Below are positions 1-6,575 of a stretch of DNA of 14,422 nucleotides, piece after piece. Made by a program: the position numbers and the translations under genes. The notes under the pieces were generated by a model that worked only from the letters and a program-made list of their open reading frames with translations, searched no databases and was not told where the DNA came from. This stretch comes from JBGQDM01 sp041495845. Lineage in GTDB: Bacteria > Acidobacteriota > Terriglobia > Terriglobales > Acidobacteriaceae. The stretch's first letter is position 1. Each line of letters opens with the position of its first letter. The DNA lies in the NCBI GenBank assembly GCA_041495845.1, contig JBGQDM010000086.1, forward strand, positions 1 through 14,422, written 5' to 3'.

Positions 1-137
1 CATACAAAGGGAACGCACAGCAGAATCTCATCGCGGGTGTGATCGCTCACTAGGGGCAGAAAATCACGCACAAACGCTGCCGTTTCTTCCGGCGTCTTGA
101 ACATCTTCCAGTTGGCGGCAATCACTTTCTTTCTCAT
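1..137 (-). CDS. tpiA: Triosephosphate isomerase (N-terminal part, cut by window edge)
   Basis: TIM interconverts dihydroxyacetone phosphate and glyceraldehyde 3-phosphate in the cytosol. Only the first 45 codons lie in the window; the gene runs off the left edge. The visible N-terminus MRKKVIAANWKMFKTPEE carries the family signature AANWKM. Its Asn9 and Lys11 are the substrate-binding pair at the start of the TIM barrel, and the usual acidic helix and CVPFV strand follow. The ATG overlaps the stop codon of the upstream macro-domain gene (ATGA), which fixes the start and argues for translational coupling. It is the last visible gene of the gap-pgk-macro-tpiA operon. Identification is firm despite truncation because no other common family begins this way. 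Confidence 0.95.
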   Translation of the reverse strand, partial: MRKKVIAANWKMFKTPEETAAFVRDFLPLVSDHTRDEILLCVPFV

Positions 138-739
138 GCCACGCCTTTCTCGATCTTGCTGGCAGCAATTCTGCCCGCCCGCTGCAGTTCTTCAACTGCT
201 GCAGTGTACGCCTCCACCCCAGCACTATCGAACAGCACAAAGCGTACGTGCTCGACCAGGGTCGCGGCGGCCAGCGCCTCGGCAATCGTCAGCCAGGCGA
301 TGCGCGCAGCTTCCAGCATGGGGTAACCATAGGCCCCTGTCGAGATGGCCGGAAATGCGATCGACGCGATGCCGTGGTCCTCGGCAAGCTGAAGCGAGCT
401 TCGGTAACAAGACGCCAGCGTGTCCGCTTCTCCGCGCCGCCCATCGCGGTAAATGGGGCCGACGGTGTGAATCACGTATTTTGCCGCCAGGCGTCCGCCG
501 GTGGTGAGTACAGCTTTTCCTGCAGGCAGCCGCCCGATCTTCGCCACGATGCGCTCACACTCTTTCAGGATGGATGGTCCGCCCGCGCGATGGATGGCTC
601 CATCCACGCCGCCGCCGCCCAGCAGGGAAGAATTGGCGGCGTTCACAATGGCTTCAGTGGCCTCTTTGGTGATGTCGGCGGGCCCGCGCACATCTACGCG
701 CGTTCCGCCCATGGTGAGCCGGATAGCAAAGTCGTCCAC
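134..739 (-). CDS. Macro-domain protein, O-acetyl-ADP-ribose deacetylase / ADP-ribose hydrolase type
   Basis: Macro domains of this MacroD/YmdB type bind ADP-ribose and remove it from O-acetyl-ADP-ribose or from ADP-ribosylated acidic residues. The 201-aa product is essentially one macro domain. It shows ADIT (res. 21-24, usually GDIT), IVNAAN (31-36), the glycine-rich catalytic stretch LLGGGGVDGAIHRAGG (39-54), and the phosphate-binding loop STGAYGYP (133-140). The start is GTG at 739, preceded by AGAGGAAG about 14 nt upstream. The ATG ten codons in has no ribosome site and would remove the first beta strand. The gene lies 19 nt after pgk and overlaps tpiA by 4 nt, so it is expressed with glycolysis. 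Whether it acts on GAPDH, on NAD-derived metabolites or on something else is not visible from sequence. Confidence 0.92.
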   Translation of the reverse strand: MDDFAIRLTMGGTRVDVRGPADITKEATEAIVNAANSSLLGGGGVDGAIHRAGGPSILKECERIVAKIGRLPAGKAVLTTGGRLAAKYVIHTVGPIYRDGRRGEADTLASCYRSSLQLAEDHGIASIAFPAISTGAYGYPMLEAARIAWLTIAEALAAATLVEHVRFVLFDSAGVEAYTAAVEELQRAGRIAASKIEKGVA

Positions 740-758
740 GCGGGCAGCCCCGCTTCCT

Positions 759-1970
759 CTAACGTTTATTGCTGAGCGCTTCCACGCCCGGCAGTTTCTT
801 ACCTTCCAGAAACTCGAGCGAAGCGCCGCCGCCGGTGGAAATGTGGGTGATGCGCTCGGCCACGCCCGCCTTGTGTACCGCAGCCACGGTATCGCCGCCG
901 CCCGCGATGGAGATCGCTCCCACGTTCTCCGCCACCGCGTGGGCGATTTTCATCGTGCCTTCCGCGAATGGCTTCATCTCAAACACGCCCATGGGCCCGT
1001 TCCACACGATGGTCTCGGCCCGCGAAATCTCTTCGCTGAAAAGTTCTGTTGTCTGTGGTCCAATGTCGAGCGCCATCAGGTCAGCGGGGATCCTCTGGCC
1101 TTCCTTGATGGTCTGTGGGCGCGCATCCACCGCCACGCGGTCCGCTACAATGTGGTCCACCGGCAGCAGGAAACGCACTTTGCGGTCCTTCGCTTCCTGC
1201 AACAGCTGCTTCGCCAATTCAACCTTGTCCGCTTCCAGCAGCGACTTCCCAATTTCCTGGCCCATAGCTTTCAGAAAGGTATACGCCATGCCGCCGCCGA
1301 TGATCAGCGCATCCACCTTGCCCAGCAGGTTCTTGATGACGCCAATCTTGTCACTGACTTTCGCTCCGCCCAGGATGGCGACAAACGGGTGATTGGGATG
1401 CTGCATTGCCTTGCCCAGATAGTTGAGCTCTTTTTCCATGAGCAGGCCGGCAGCGGATTGTTTCACAAATTTTGTGACGCCGACGGTGGAGGCGTGGGCC
1501 CGATGCGCTGTGCCAAAGGCATCGTTCACGTAGTATTCGGCCAGTTTGGCGAGTTGCTGCGAAAACGTTTCGTCATTGGCTTCTTCCTCGGGATGGAAGC
1601 GAAGATTCTCCAGCAAAAGACTCTGGCCCTTCTCCAACTTGAGCGCCATCTCTTCCGCTTGCGCGCCCACGCAATCGGTGGCGAAGCCGACATTCTCCCC
1701 GCTGGCTAGTTGTTTGCTCAGCAGCATGCGCAGCCGTTCCGCCACCGGCTTCAAACTGTATTGTGGATTGATCTTCCCCTTGGGCCGGCCCAGGTGGGAT
1801 GCCAGGATCAGCCGCGCCCCGTGCCGCAGCGCGTATTCAATCGTGGGCAGGGTTTCCCGGATCCGCGTGTCATCGGTCACGCGCCCGTCCTCCACCGGCA
1901 CGTTGAAGTCCACCCGCATCAAAATGCGGTGGTCGTTGAGCGGGAGATCACGAATGGAAAGCTTCGACAT
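759..1970 (-). CDS. pgk: Phosphoglycerate kinase
   Basis: PGK transfers phosphate from 1,3-bisphosphoglycerate to ADP, the first ATP-yielding step of lower glycolysis, in the cytosol. The 403-aa product has normal family length and a full motif set: RVDFNVP near residue 19, SHLGRPKG near 58, ENLRFHPEEE, LGGAKVSDKIGVI, NGPMGVFE, and C-terminal GGGDTVAAV and STGGGASLEFLEG. A TTG 18 nt further upstream lies in the same frame, but it is part of the ribosome site itself. GGAGGT at 1981-1986 sits 10 nt before ATG 1970, which is therefore the start. It follows gap by 67 nt containing a GC-rich hairpin, and precedes the macro-domain gene by 19 nt. Confidence 0.97.
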   Translation of the reverse strand: MSKLSIRDLPLNDHRILMRVDFNVPVEDGRVTDDTRIRETLPTIEYALRHGARLILASHLGRPKGKINPQYSLKPVAERLRMLLSKQLASGENVGFATDCVGAQAEEMALKLEKGQSLLLENLRFHPEEEANDETFSQQLAKLAEYYVNDAFGTAHRAHASTVGVTKFVKQSAAGLLMEKELNYLGKAMQHPNHPFVAILGGAKVSDKIGVIKNLLGKVDALIIGGGMAYTFLKAMGQEIGKSLLEADKVELAKQLLQEAKDRKVRFLLPVDHIVADRVAVDARPQTIKEGQRIPADLMALDIGPQTTELFSEEISRAETIVWNGPMGVFEMKPFAEGTMKIAHAVAENVGAISIAGGGDTVAAVHKAGVAERITHISTGGGASLEFLEGKKLPGVEALSNKR

Positions 1971-1980
1971 TGTTGCTGGA

Positions 1981-1986
1981 ACCTCC
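1981..1986 (-). promoter_or_regulatory. Ribosome binding site deciding the pgk start
   Basis: On the minus strand this reads GGAGGT, 10 nt before ATG 1970. It makes the more upstream in-frame TTG (1986-1988), which overlaps it, an implausible start. Confidence 0.75.
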
Positions 1987-2003
1987 AAGCTACCCGCAGG
2001 CGA

Positions 2004-2023
2004 AGGCGGGTCGCAGCCCGCCT
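2004..2023 (-). other. Intergenic GC-rich hairpin between gap and pgk
   Basis: Arms AGGCGGG and CCCGCCT form a perfect 7-bp stem around a 6-nt loop within the 67-nt gap-pgk spacer. There is no U-tract after it on the minus strand, so it is not a classical intrinsic terminator. It could be an mRNA processing or stability element that lets gap be more abundant than pgk; that role is inference. Confidence 0.5.
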
Positions 2024-2037
2024 CCCCGAATCGCTGA

Positions 2038-3048
2038 TTACAGACCCTTGCTGGCCAGATAGTGGATCAGGTCGCGCACGCGGCAGGAATATCCCCACTC
2101 GTTGTCGTACCACGCGATCACCTTCACGCAGTTGCCGGCAACCACACGTGTGAGGGGAGCGTCCACAATCGAGGAACGCGGGTCGCCCTTAAAGTCAGAC
2201 GACACCAGTTCGTTTTCCTCGTAGCCGAGATACCCCTTCAGTGGCCCCGCCTGAGACGCCTTCTTCAAGGCTGCGTTCACTTCCTCCGCGCTGGTCTTCT
2301 TCTCCACAAATACGACCAGATCCACCACCGAGACATTCGGCGTCGGGACGCGCATGGCGAAGCCGTCCAGTTTGCCTTTGAGCTCCGGTATCGCCAGGTA
2401 AACTGCCTTGGCCGCCCCCGTAGTCGTGGGGATCATGGAGAGGGCCGCGGCTCTTGCCCGGCGCAGGTCCTTGTGCGGGAAATCCAGAATCACCTGGTCG
2501 TTAGTGTAGGAGTGAATTGTCGTCATGACGCCGCTGACGATCTTGAACTCGTCGTTGAGCACCTTGGCCACCGGTGCCAGGCAGTTGGTGGTACAGGAGG
2601 CGTTGGAAATGATGTGATGCTTGGCGGCGTCGTACTTGCCGTCATTCACGCCCATCACGATGGTGATGTCTTCGTTCTTTGCCGGCGCGGAGATGATTAC
2701 CTTCTTCACCGATCCGCGCAGGTGCTTCTTCGCATCTTCCGCGTTGGTGAACTTGCCGGTGGATTCGATCACCACCTGTGCCCCCACCGAAGCCCAGTCC
2801 AACGCTGCCGGGTCCCTCTCCTTGAACACCTTGATTTTCTTGCCGTTGACGGAGACGAAGTCCGCTCCCGCGCTGACATCGTCTTTCAGGTTCCCCAGCA
2901 CGGAGTCATATTTGAGCAGGTGTGCCAGCGTTTTCGGGTCGGTGAGATCGTTGACTGCGACAAAATCGAGGTTGGGATCATTCAGTGAAGCGCGCAACAC
3001 ATTGCGTCCGATGCGCCCAAATCCGTTAATGCCGACCTTGATGGCCAT
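2038..3048 (-). CDS. gap: Glyceraldehyde-3-phosphate dehydrogenase, type I, NAD-type
   Basis: GAPDH oxidises glyceraldehyde 3-phosphate to 1,3-bisphosphoglycerate with NAD+. The 336-aa product has the Rossmann start IKVGINGFGRIGRN, the catalytic SNASCTTNCLAP with Cys152, and the general base His179 in TTIHSYTNDQ. It also has RARAAALSMIPTTTGAAKAV and the C-terminal WYDNEWGYSCR. Asp34 in AVNDL and the Pro in LDFPHKDL correspond to the residues that favour NAD over NADP in the Bacillus stearothermophilus enzyme, which points to a glycolytic role rather than a GapB-like one. ATG 3048 is preceded by GGAGG 6 nt upstream. It is the first gene of the glycolytic operon. Confidence 0.98.
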   Translation of the reverse strand: MAIKVGINGFGRIGRNVLRASLNDPNLDFVAVNDLTDPKTLAHLLKYDSVLGNLKDDVSAGADFVSVNGKKIKVFKERDPAALDWASVGAQVVIESTGKFTNAEDAKKHLRGSVKKVIISAPAKNEDITIVMGVNDGKYDAAKHHIISNASCTTNCLAPVAKVLNDEFKIVSGVMTTIHSYTNDQVILDFPHKDLRRARAAALSMIPTTTGAAKAVYLAIPELKGKLDGFAMRVPTPNVSVVDLVVFVEKKTSAEEVNAALKKASQAGPLKGYLGYEENELVSSDFKGDPRSSIVDAPLTRVVAGNCVKVIAWYDNEWGYSCRVRDLIHYLASKGL

Positions 3049-3072
3049 GAAGCCTCCAGTAAAGATGAGGAA

Positions 3073-3100
3073 AAAATACCGCCGTCACTCGGGCGAACAA
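3073..3100 (-). promoter_or_regulatory. Possible promoter of the gap operon
   Basis: Read on the minus strand, TTGTTC (3095-3100) and TATTTT (3073-3078) are 16 nt apart and lie just upstream of the gap ribosome site. Both hexamers are only partial matches to sigma-70 consensus, so this is a weak suggestion. Confidence 0.25.
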
Positions 3101-3158
3101 ACGATGGTAGCAGGCGCTTGCAATTTGAGCCAAGCGCGCCGTCACACCGCGGCTTGCG

Positions 3159-3518
3159 CTAGGTCACTGCGATTTCGAGGAAAACATTTTTCTTGTTCCA
3201 GAGAAAGGGAAGCCGCATCAGCCAGTATTTCCGGGCCAGCAGCTGGCGCGTTCCCGCCCACTCGGATTCCGGCAGCAGGCGCGCCGTTCCGGCGAATTCC
3301 GGCCCCGTCACCCGTCCACGAGCCGTGCAAGGCGCCACCCGCACCTCCGGGTTGTTCCGGATCCGCTTGTACTTCCAGGAGTCTCCCCGCGTCATGATGT
3401 AAAGCTTGTCCCCCGATTCGGCAAACCATAGCGGGGTAGGCACGGGCGTGCCGTCCCTGCGAAACGTGGTTAGGCTGACGTAGCCTCGCCCGCTGATTTC
3501 CTGTGGAATTCTCAGCAT
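3159..3518 (-). CDS. PPOX-class (F420- or flavin-dependent) small oxidoreductase
   Basis: The 119-aa product is a single split-barrel domain of the pyridoxamine-5'-phosphate-oxidase-like superfamily. It resembles the 'PPOX class F420-dependent' group: GYVSLTTFRRDGTPVPTPLWF (res. 12-32), then KLYIMTRGDSWKYKRIRNNPEVRVAPC (38-64), then the ARGRVTGPEFAGTARLL strand pair. The TRGDSWKYKRIRNNPEV block is where these proteins bind the cofactor phosphate. The cofactor (F420, FMN or other) and substrate cannot be told from sequence. A GTG six nt upstream is in frame, but GGAG lies 5 nt before ATG 3518, so I prefer the ATG. It sits upstream of gap on the same strand with a 110-nt spacer, and is divergent from the P-loop kinase gene. 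Linkage to glycolysis is therefore only positional. Confidence 0.85.
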   Translation of the reverse strand: MLRIPQEISGRGYVSLTTFRRDGTPVPTPLWFAESGDKLYIMTRGDSWKYKRIRNNPEVRVAPCTARGRVTGPEFAGTARLLPESEWAGTRQLLARKYWLMRLPFLWNKKNVFLEIAVT

Positions 3519-3601
3519 GCTCACTCCATCTCGTTTATTCTAGTTGTTCGCGTCGTTGCCTGCGGATTGCTCGGCTGCGGCGCGTGTGTTACAAGCCAAA
3601 T

Positions 3602-4522
3602 ATGCGCAAGTGGATGCAAGATCGTCTGTTGAAGCGCCGGAAGAAAGGCGAGCCGAAAACCGCCGCCGTGGATGCTCCAGCTCCATTACAGCCTGCGTAT
3701 CAGGATGCGGTCGTGCCGGCGGCAACGCCGGTGTTGCCACTTGAGCGCGAGGCCCCGGATGATCTGGCTTCCGATCCGGCGCCGCCGTCCAGCGAAGCCG
3801 TAGACGATGCCGCGGGCAATCGGGTCGACAGTTCGGACCGTTCCCGTCGGCGCCGTCGCGGTCGTCGTGGCGGGCGTGGTGGCCGCTCCCGTTCCACAAC
3901 CTCCAGTGCGCCCGCGGAGAATGCTCCTCGGCAAGAACCGCTCCGCCCCACGCTCATGCGTCCGGTCGAGACCGCGGATCGGATTCGCGAGGTTGAGCCC
4001 GTCACGGTACCGCCTCGCGTCCCCGTATCGCCAGCGCAGCCGAAAGTCCCGCAGGGAGTTGTCGTACTCGCCATCGGCCTCCCCGGTTCCGGCAAGAGCA
4101 CCTGGTTTAAGCGCCACAATATTCAGCCGCTTTCCAGCGATCTGCTGCGTGGACTTCTCTTCGACAATCCAGACGAGCAGCGCTTCCAGGACCTGGTCTT
4201 CTCCAACTTGCGTTCCATGCTGCGCGCGCGGTTGATCGCCCGCCGGCCCATGAGCTACGTGGACGCCACCAACCTCACGCCCCAGGAACGCCAGAGCTGG
4301 ATTAAGCTGGCCCACGATCATGCCTATGAAGTGCACGCACTCCATTTCGATGTTCCCCTCGAAGCCTGTCTGGAACGGAATCGCAAACGTAACCGCACCG
4401 TAGGGGACGAGGTCATGCGCCGCATGGCCGCCAAATTCCGCCCCCCGACTTTCGAAGAGGGATTTACCAAGATCAAAGTCGTCCGGGTGAAAAAGCGCGA
4501 TGACCAGCCGGCCGATGTCTAG
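3602..4522 (+). CDS. P-loop polynucleotide-kinase-like ATPase with Arg-rich disordered N-terminus
   Basis: The 306-aa product has two parts. Residues 1-150 are low-complexity: a basic start (KRRKK), Pro/Ala-rich linkers, and an Arg/Gly tract at about 80-97 (SRRRRRGRRGGRGGRSRS), typical of nucleic-acid-binding disorder. Residues 152-298 are a P-loop kinase of the AAA_33 / T4 Pnk-like type. This part has Walker A GLPGSGKST (159-167), LSSD with Asp180 in the position of the catalytic acid, YVDATNLTPQER (219-230), and an Arg-rich lid RNRKRNR (259-265). The fold suggests phosphoryl transfer to a polynucleotide or small molecule; the basic tract favours RNA or DNA (inference). The frame is open upstream to 3503, but that part is not protein-like and overlaps the divergent gene, so ATG 3602 is chosen although its ribosome site is weak. 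The lipoprotein gene follows 62 nt later. Confidence 0.82.
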   Translation: MRKWMQDRLLKRRKKGEPKTAAVDAPAPLQPAYQDAVVPAATPVLPLEREAPDDLASDPAPPSSEAVDDAAGNRVDSSDRSRRRRRGRRGGRGGRSRSTTSSAPAENAPRQEPLRPTLMRPVETADRIREVEPVTVPPRVPVSPAQPKVPQGVVVLAIGLPGSGKSTWFKRHNIQPLSSDLLRGLLFDNPDEQRFQDLVFSNLRSMLRARLIARRPMSYVDATNLTPQERQSWIKLAHDHAYEVHALHFDVPLEACLERNRKRNRTVGDEVMRRMAAKFRPPTFEEGFTKIKVVRVKKRDDQPADV

Positions 4523-4584
4523 CCTGCACTTTCGGGTGTCCGATCCATTCACCCGTTCGCGGAGTTTGCGCTAAGCTGGAGGGC

Positions 4585-5748
4585 ATGGCTGTGCGGAGTG
4601 GGTTACGCCCCCTGATTCTGGTTACCGCGCTTCTTCCGCTACTCGCCTGTGGCGGGTCATACTCTTCTGCTCCGCCGCCGCCCCCTCCCCCGCCGAGTGG
4701 CGCGACGCTGACCCAGGTGGTTTCCGGGTTAACCAGTCCAGTCGACCTGCAACAGCCCGACGATGGCAGTGGACGCTTCTTCATCGTGGAGCAGTCCGGC
4801 ACCATCCGCATTTTGCAAAACGGCAGCTTGCGCCTCACGCCGTTTCTCAACATCACCAGCCGGATTACCACCGCAACCGAGATGGGCCTGCTCGGTGTTG
4901 CTTTCCATCCCAATTTCGCCACCAGCGGGCGCTTCTATGTGAACTACGACCGCACTGTGGCCGGCCAGTTTCAGACCGTCATCGCCGAGTTCCAGGTTTC
5001 CCTGGCCGATTCCAACCAGGCCGATCCCAACAGCGAGCGCATCGTGCTCACCGTGAATCAGCCTTTCGACAATCACAAAGGCGGCCAACTCGCCTTCGGC
5101 CCTGACGGATTTCTCTATATTGGCCTCGGCGACGGCGGCAGTGGCGGCGATCCCTTCGGCAACGGCCAGAACACTAACACCCGGCTGGGTAAGATGCTGC
5201 GCATCGACGTCGATGGCGCGCTCCCCTTCGCCATCCCGCCCAGTAATCCGTTTGTCGGGGGCGGAGGCTTGCCAGAAATTTACGCCTACGGCCTGCGCAA
5301 CCCCTGGCGCTTTTCCTTTGACCGCACTGCTGGCACGCTCTTTGTCGCCGACGTCGGGCAGGACCGCTACGAGGAAATTGACATCCTGCAGAACGGCAAG
5401 AATTATGGCTGGAAGACGATGGAAGGCATGCACTGCTACCCCGACCCGCTGAGCAACTGCAACATGACCGGACTCACGCTGCCCATCGCCGAATACGACC
5501 ACAGCGAAGGCGAGGCGGTGATTGGCGGGTACGTTTATCGCGGCAGTGCCATCCCAGGGCTGGTGGGCAGCTACATCCTGGGTGATTTCGTCAGTGGGAA
5601 AATCTGGCGCCTGACCCAGAGCGGGTCCACTTGGCAGCGTACTCTGCTCGTCAGCAGCGGCCGCCCCATCAGTTCCTTCGGCCAGGACGCGGCCGGCGAA
5701 CTCTACGTCCTCGACTACAACGGCACCGTGCTCAAGCTCACGCCGTAG
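4585..5748 (+). CDS. PQQ-dependent sugar dehydrogenase family lipoprotein (GSDH / aldose sugar dehydrogenase-like)
   Basis: The 387-aa product is an exported beta-propeller enzyme of the glucose/sorbosone dehydrogenase family, which oxidises sugars outside the cytoplasm with PQQ. A signal peptide (RSGLRPLILVTALLPLLAC) ends in lipobox LLAC with Cys22, followed by a polyproline linker (res. 30-37). Typical family segments are VDLQQPDDGSGRFFIVEQSGTI, GLLGVAFHPNF (101-111), NHKGGQLAFGPDGFLYIGLGDGG with the probable catalytic His164, TRLGKMLRIDVDG, YGLRNPWRFSFD (235-246) and VGQDRYEEIDI. It therefore looks catalytically complete, but substrate is unknown and PQQ dependence is assumed from family. 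GGAGG lies 4-5 nt before ATG 4585. It ends 28 nt from the convergent isochorismatase-family gene; no PQQ synthesis genes are in the window. Confidence 0.9.
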   Translation: MAVRSGLRPLILVTALLPLLACGGSYSSAPPPPPPPPSGATLTQVVSGLTSPVDLQQPDDGSGRFFIVEQSGTIRILQNGSLRLTPFLNITSRITTATEMGLLGVAFHPNFATSGRFYVNYDRTVAGQFQTVIAEFQVSLADSNQADPNSERIVLTVNQPFDNHKGGQLAFGPDGFLYIGLGDGGSGGDPFGNGQNTNTRLGKMLRIDVDGALPFAIPPSNPFVGGGGLPEIYAYGLRNPWRFSFDRTAGTLFVADVGQDRYEEIDILQNGKNYGWKTMEGMHCYPDPLSNCNMTGLTLPIAEYDHSEGEAVIGGYVYRGSAIPGLVGSYILGDFVSGKIWRLTQSGSTWQRTLLVSSGRPISSFGQDAAGELYVLDYNGTVLKLTP

Positions 5749-5776
5749 TCGATTGCCGGAGCAACCACATCGGGAA

Positions 5777-6382
5777 CTATGCTTTCAGGTAGGCAAGCAT
5801 CTGTTTGAATGCGTCTGTGCCGGAAGCGCGCAGCAGTTCGTACATCATCGTTTCCGTGGACGAGATCACCGCCCCCGCCGCGCCCATCCGCTCCAGGCCA
5901 ATGCGCCAGTTCCACTCCGCACGCGAGCTGACTGCGTCCGACGCCACGTGCACCAGGTAGCCTTCGCGCAGGGCCGCCATCACCGTCTGCAGCACGCAGA
6001 TGTGGGCTTCCATGCCGCAGACCAGCAGTGTGTTGCGCCCAGCCGCCTGTCGTTTCAGATGCGCACAAAACGCCTCGCTGCCGAAACACGAAAATGCCAG
6101 CTTATCAATCGCCGGCGTTTCCGGAAGCAGGGAAGCGATCTCCGGAACCGTCCCGCCCAGCCCTTTGGCATACTGCGTGGTCAGCAGCACCGGCAAGCCG
6201 AGAATCTCCGCCAGCCGGATGAGGAATTGGGCGTTCCGCACCAGTCGCTGGTTCTCAAAAATCGGCGGCAGCAACTTTTCCTGAATGTCGACTACGACCA
6301 GCGCGCAGTTCTCCACCAGCAACGGTTGCCGCTGTAGTTCGGCGAGATCGATGGGCGCGGCGGTTATGGATCCAGTTTCCAT
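5777..6382 (-). CDS. Isochorismatase-family cysteine hydrolase (nicotinamidase-like)
   Basis: The product belongs to the isochorismatase-like hydrolases, which cleave amides or vinyl ethers (nicotinamide, ureidoacrylate, isochorismate and others). The family catalytic triad is visible. In numbering from the ATG at 6388 it is Asp34 (VVVDIQEKL), Lys96 (DKLAFSCF) and Cys131 (GMEAHICVLQT). The cis-peptide-type segment GMEAHICV and the C-terminal SRAEWNWRIGLERMGAAGAVISSTETM resemble YcaC-like members more than PncA, so the substrate is open. Two ATGs compete: 6388 has the GGAG only 1 nt away, whereas 6382 has it 7 nt away, so 6382 is preferred (201 aa). A perfect 12-bp hairpin lies immediately upstream and contains part of this ribosome site. 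The gene is convergent with the GSDH gene. Confidence 0.9.
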   Translation of the reverse strand: METGSITAAPIDLAELQRQPLLVENCALVVVDIQEKLLPPIFENQRLVRNAQFLIRLAEILGLPVLLTTQYAKGLGGTVPEIASLLPETPAIDKLAFSCFGSEAFCAHLKRQAAGRNTLLVCGMEAHICVLQTVMAALREGYLVHVASDAVSSRAEWNWRIGLERMGAAGAVISSTETMMYELLRASGTDAFKQMLAYLKA

Positions 6383-6391
6383 TGGCATGCT

Positions 6392-6426
6392 CCAGCACCA
6401 CCCAGCATTTTAGCGGGTGGTGCTGG
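6392..6426 (-). promoter_or_regulatory. Perfect 12-bp hairpin at the isochorismatase translation start
   Basis: Arms CCAGCACCACCC (6392-6403) and GGGTGGTGCTGG (6415-6426) pair perfectly around an 11-nt loop. In the minus-strand mRNA the last two G of the 3' arm are also the first two of the GGAG Shine-Dalgarno of the downstream gene. Folding would therefore partly hide the ribosome site. A role in translational control is inference; an operator for a dimeric repressor is the alternative. Confidence 0.6.
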
Positions 6427-6495
6427 TCCCGGCCAATCAGGGCTGCTGGCAAAGGTCAACTTTCGCCCAACCACTTTCGGGCCCAGCCCTTGTTC

Positions 6496-6513
6496 CCCGC
6501 AGTGCTCTGCGGG
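6496..6513 (-). terminator. Hairpin downstream of the Q-rich gene, possible transcript end
   Basis: CCCGCAG (6496-6502) and CTGCGGG (6507-6513) form a 7-bp stem with a 4-nt loop, 63 nt after the stop of the Q-rich gene. There is no U-run following on the minus strand, so if it ends transcription it is not a classical intrinsic terminator. Confidence 0.3.
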
Positions 6514-6575
6514 AAAAGCCTCGGGCGGACGGGTTCTGTCCACAAGCGGCCGGCGCACGTCTGGATCGACTGGTT

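Noticed and set aside
501..1709. 402-aa plus-strand open frame opposite pgk and the macro gene
   Set aside because: Low-complexity, no family resemblance; it is the antisense shadow of two firmly identified genes.
2062..2988. 308-aa plus-strand open frame opposite gap
   Set aside because: Composition is a mirror of gap codon use and gap identification is certain.
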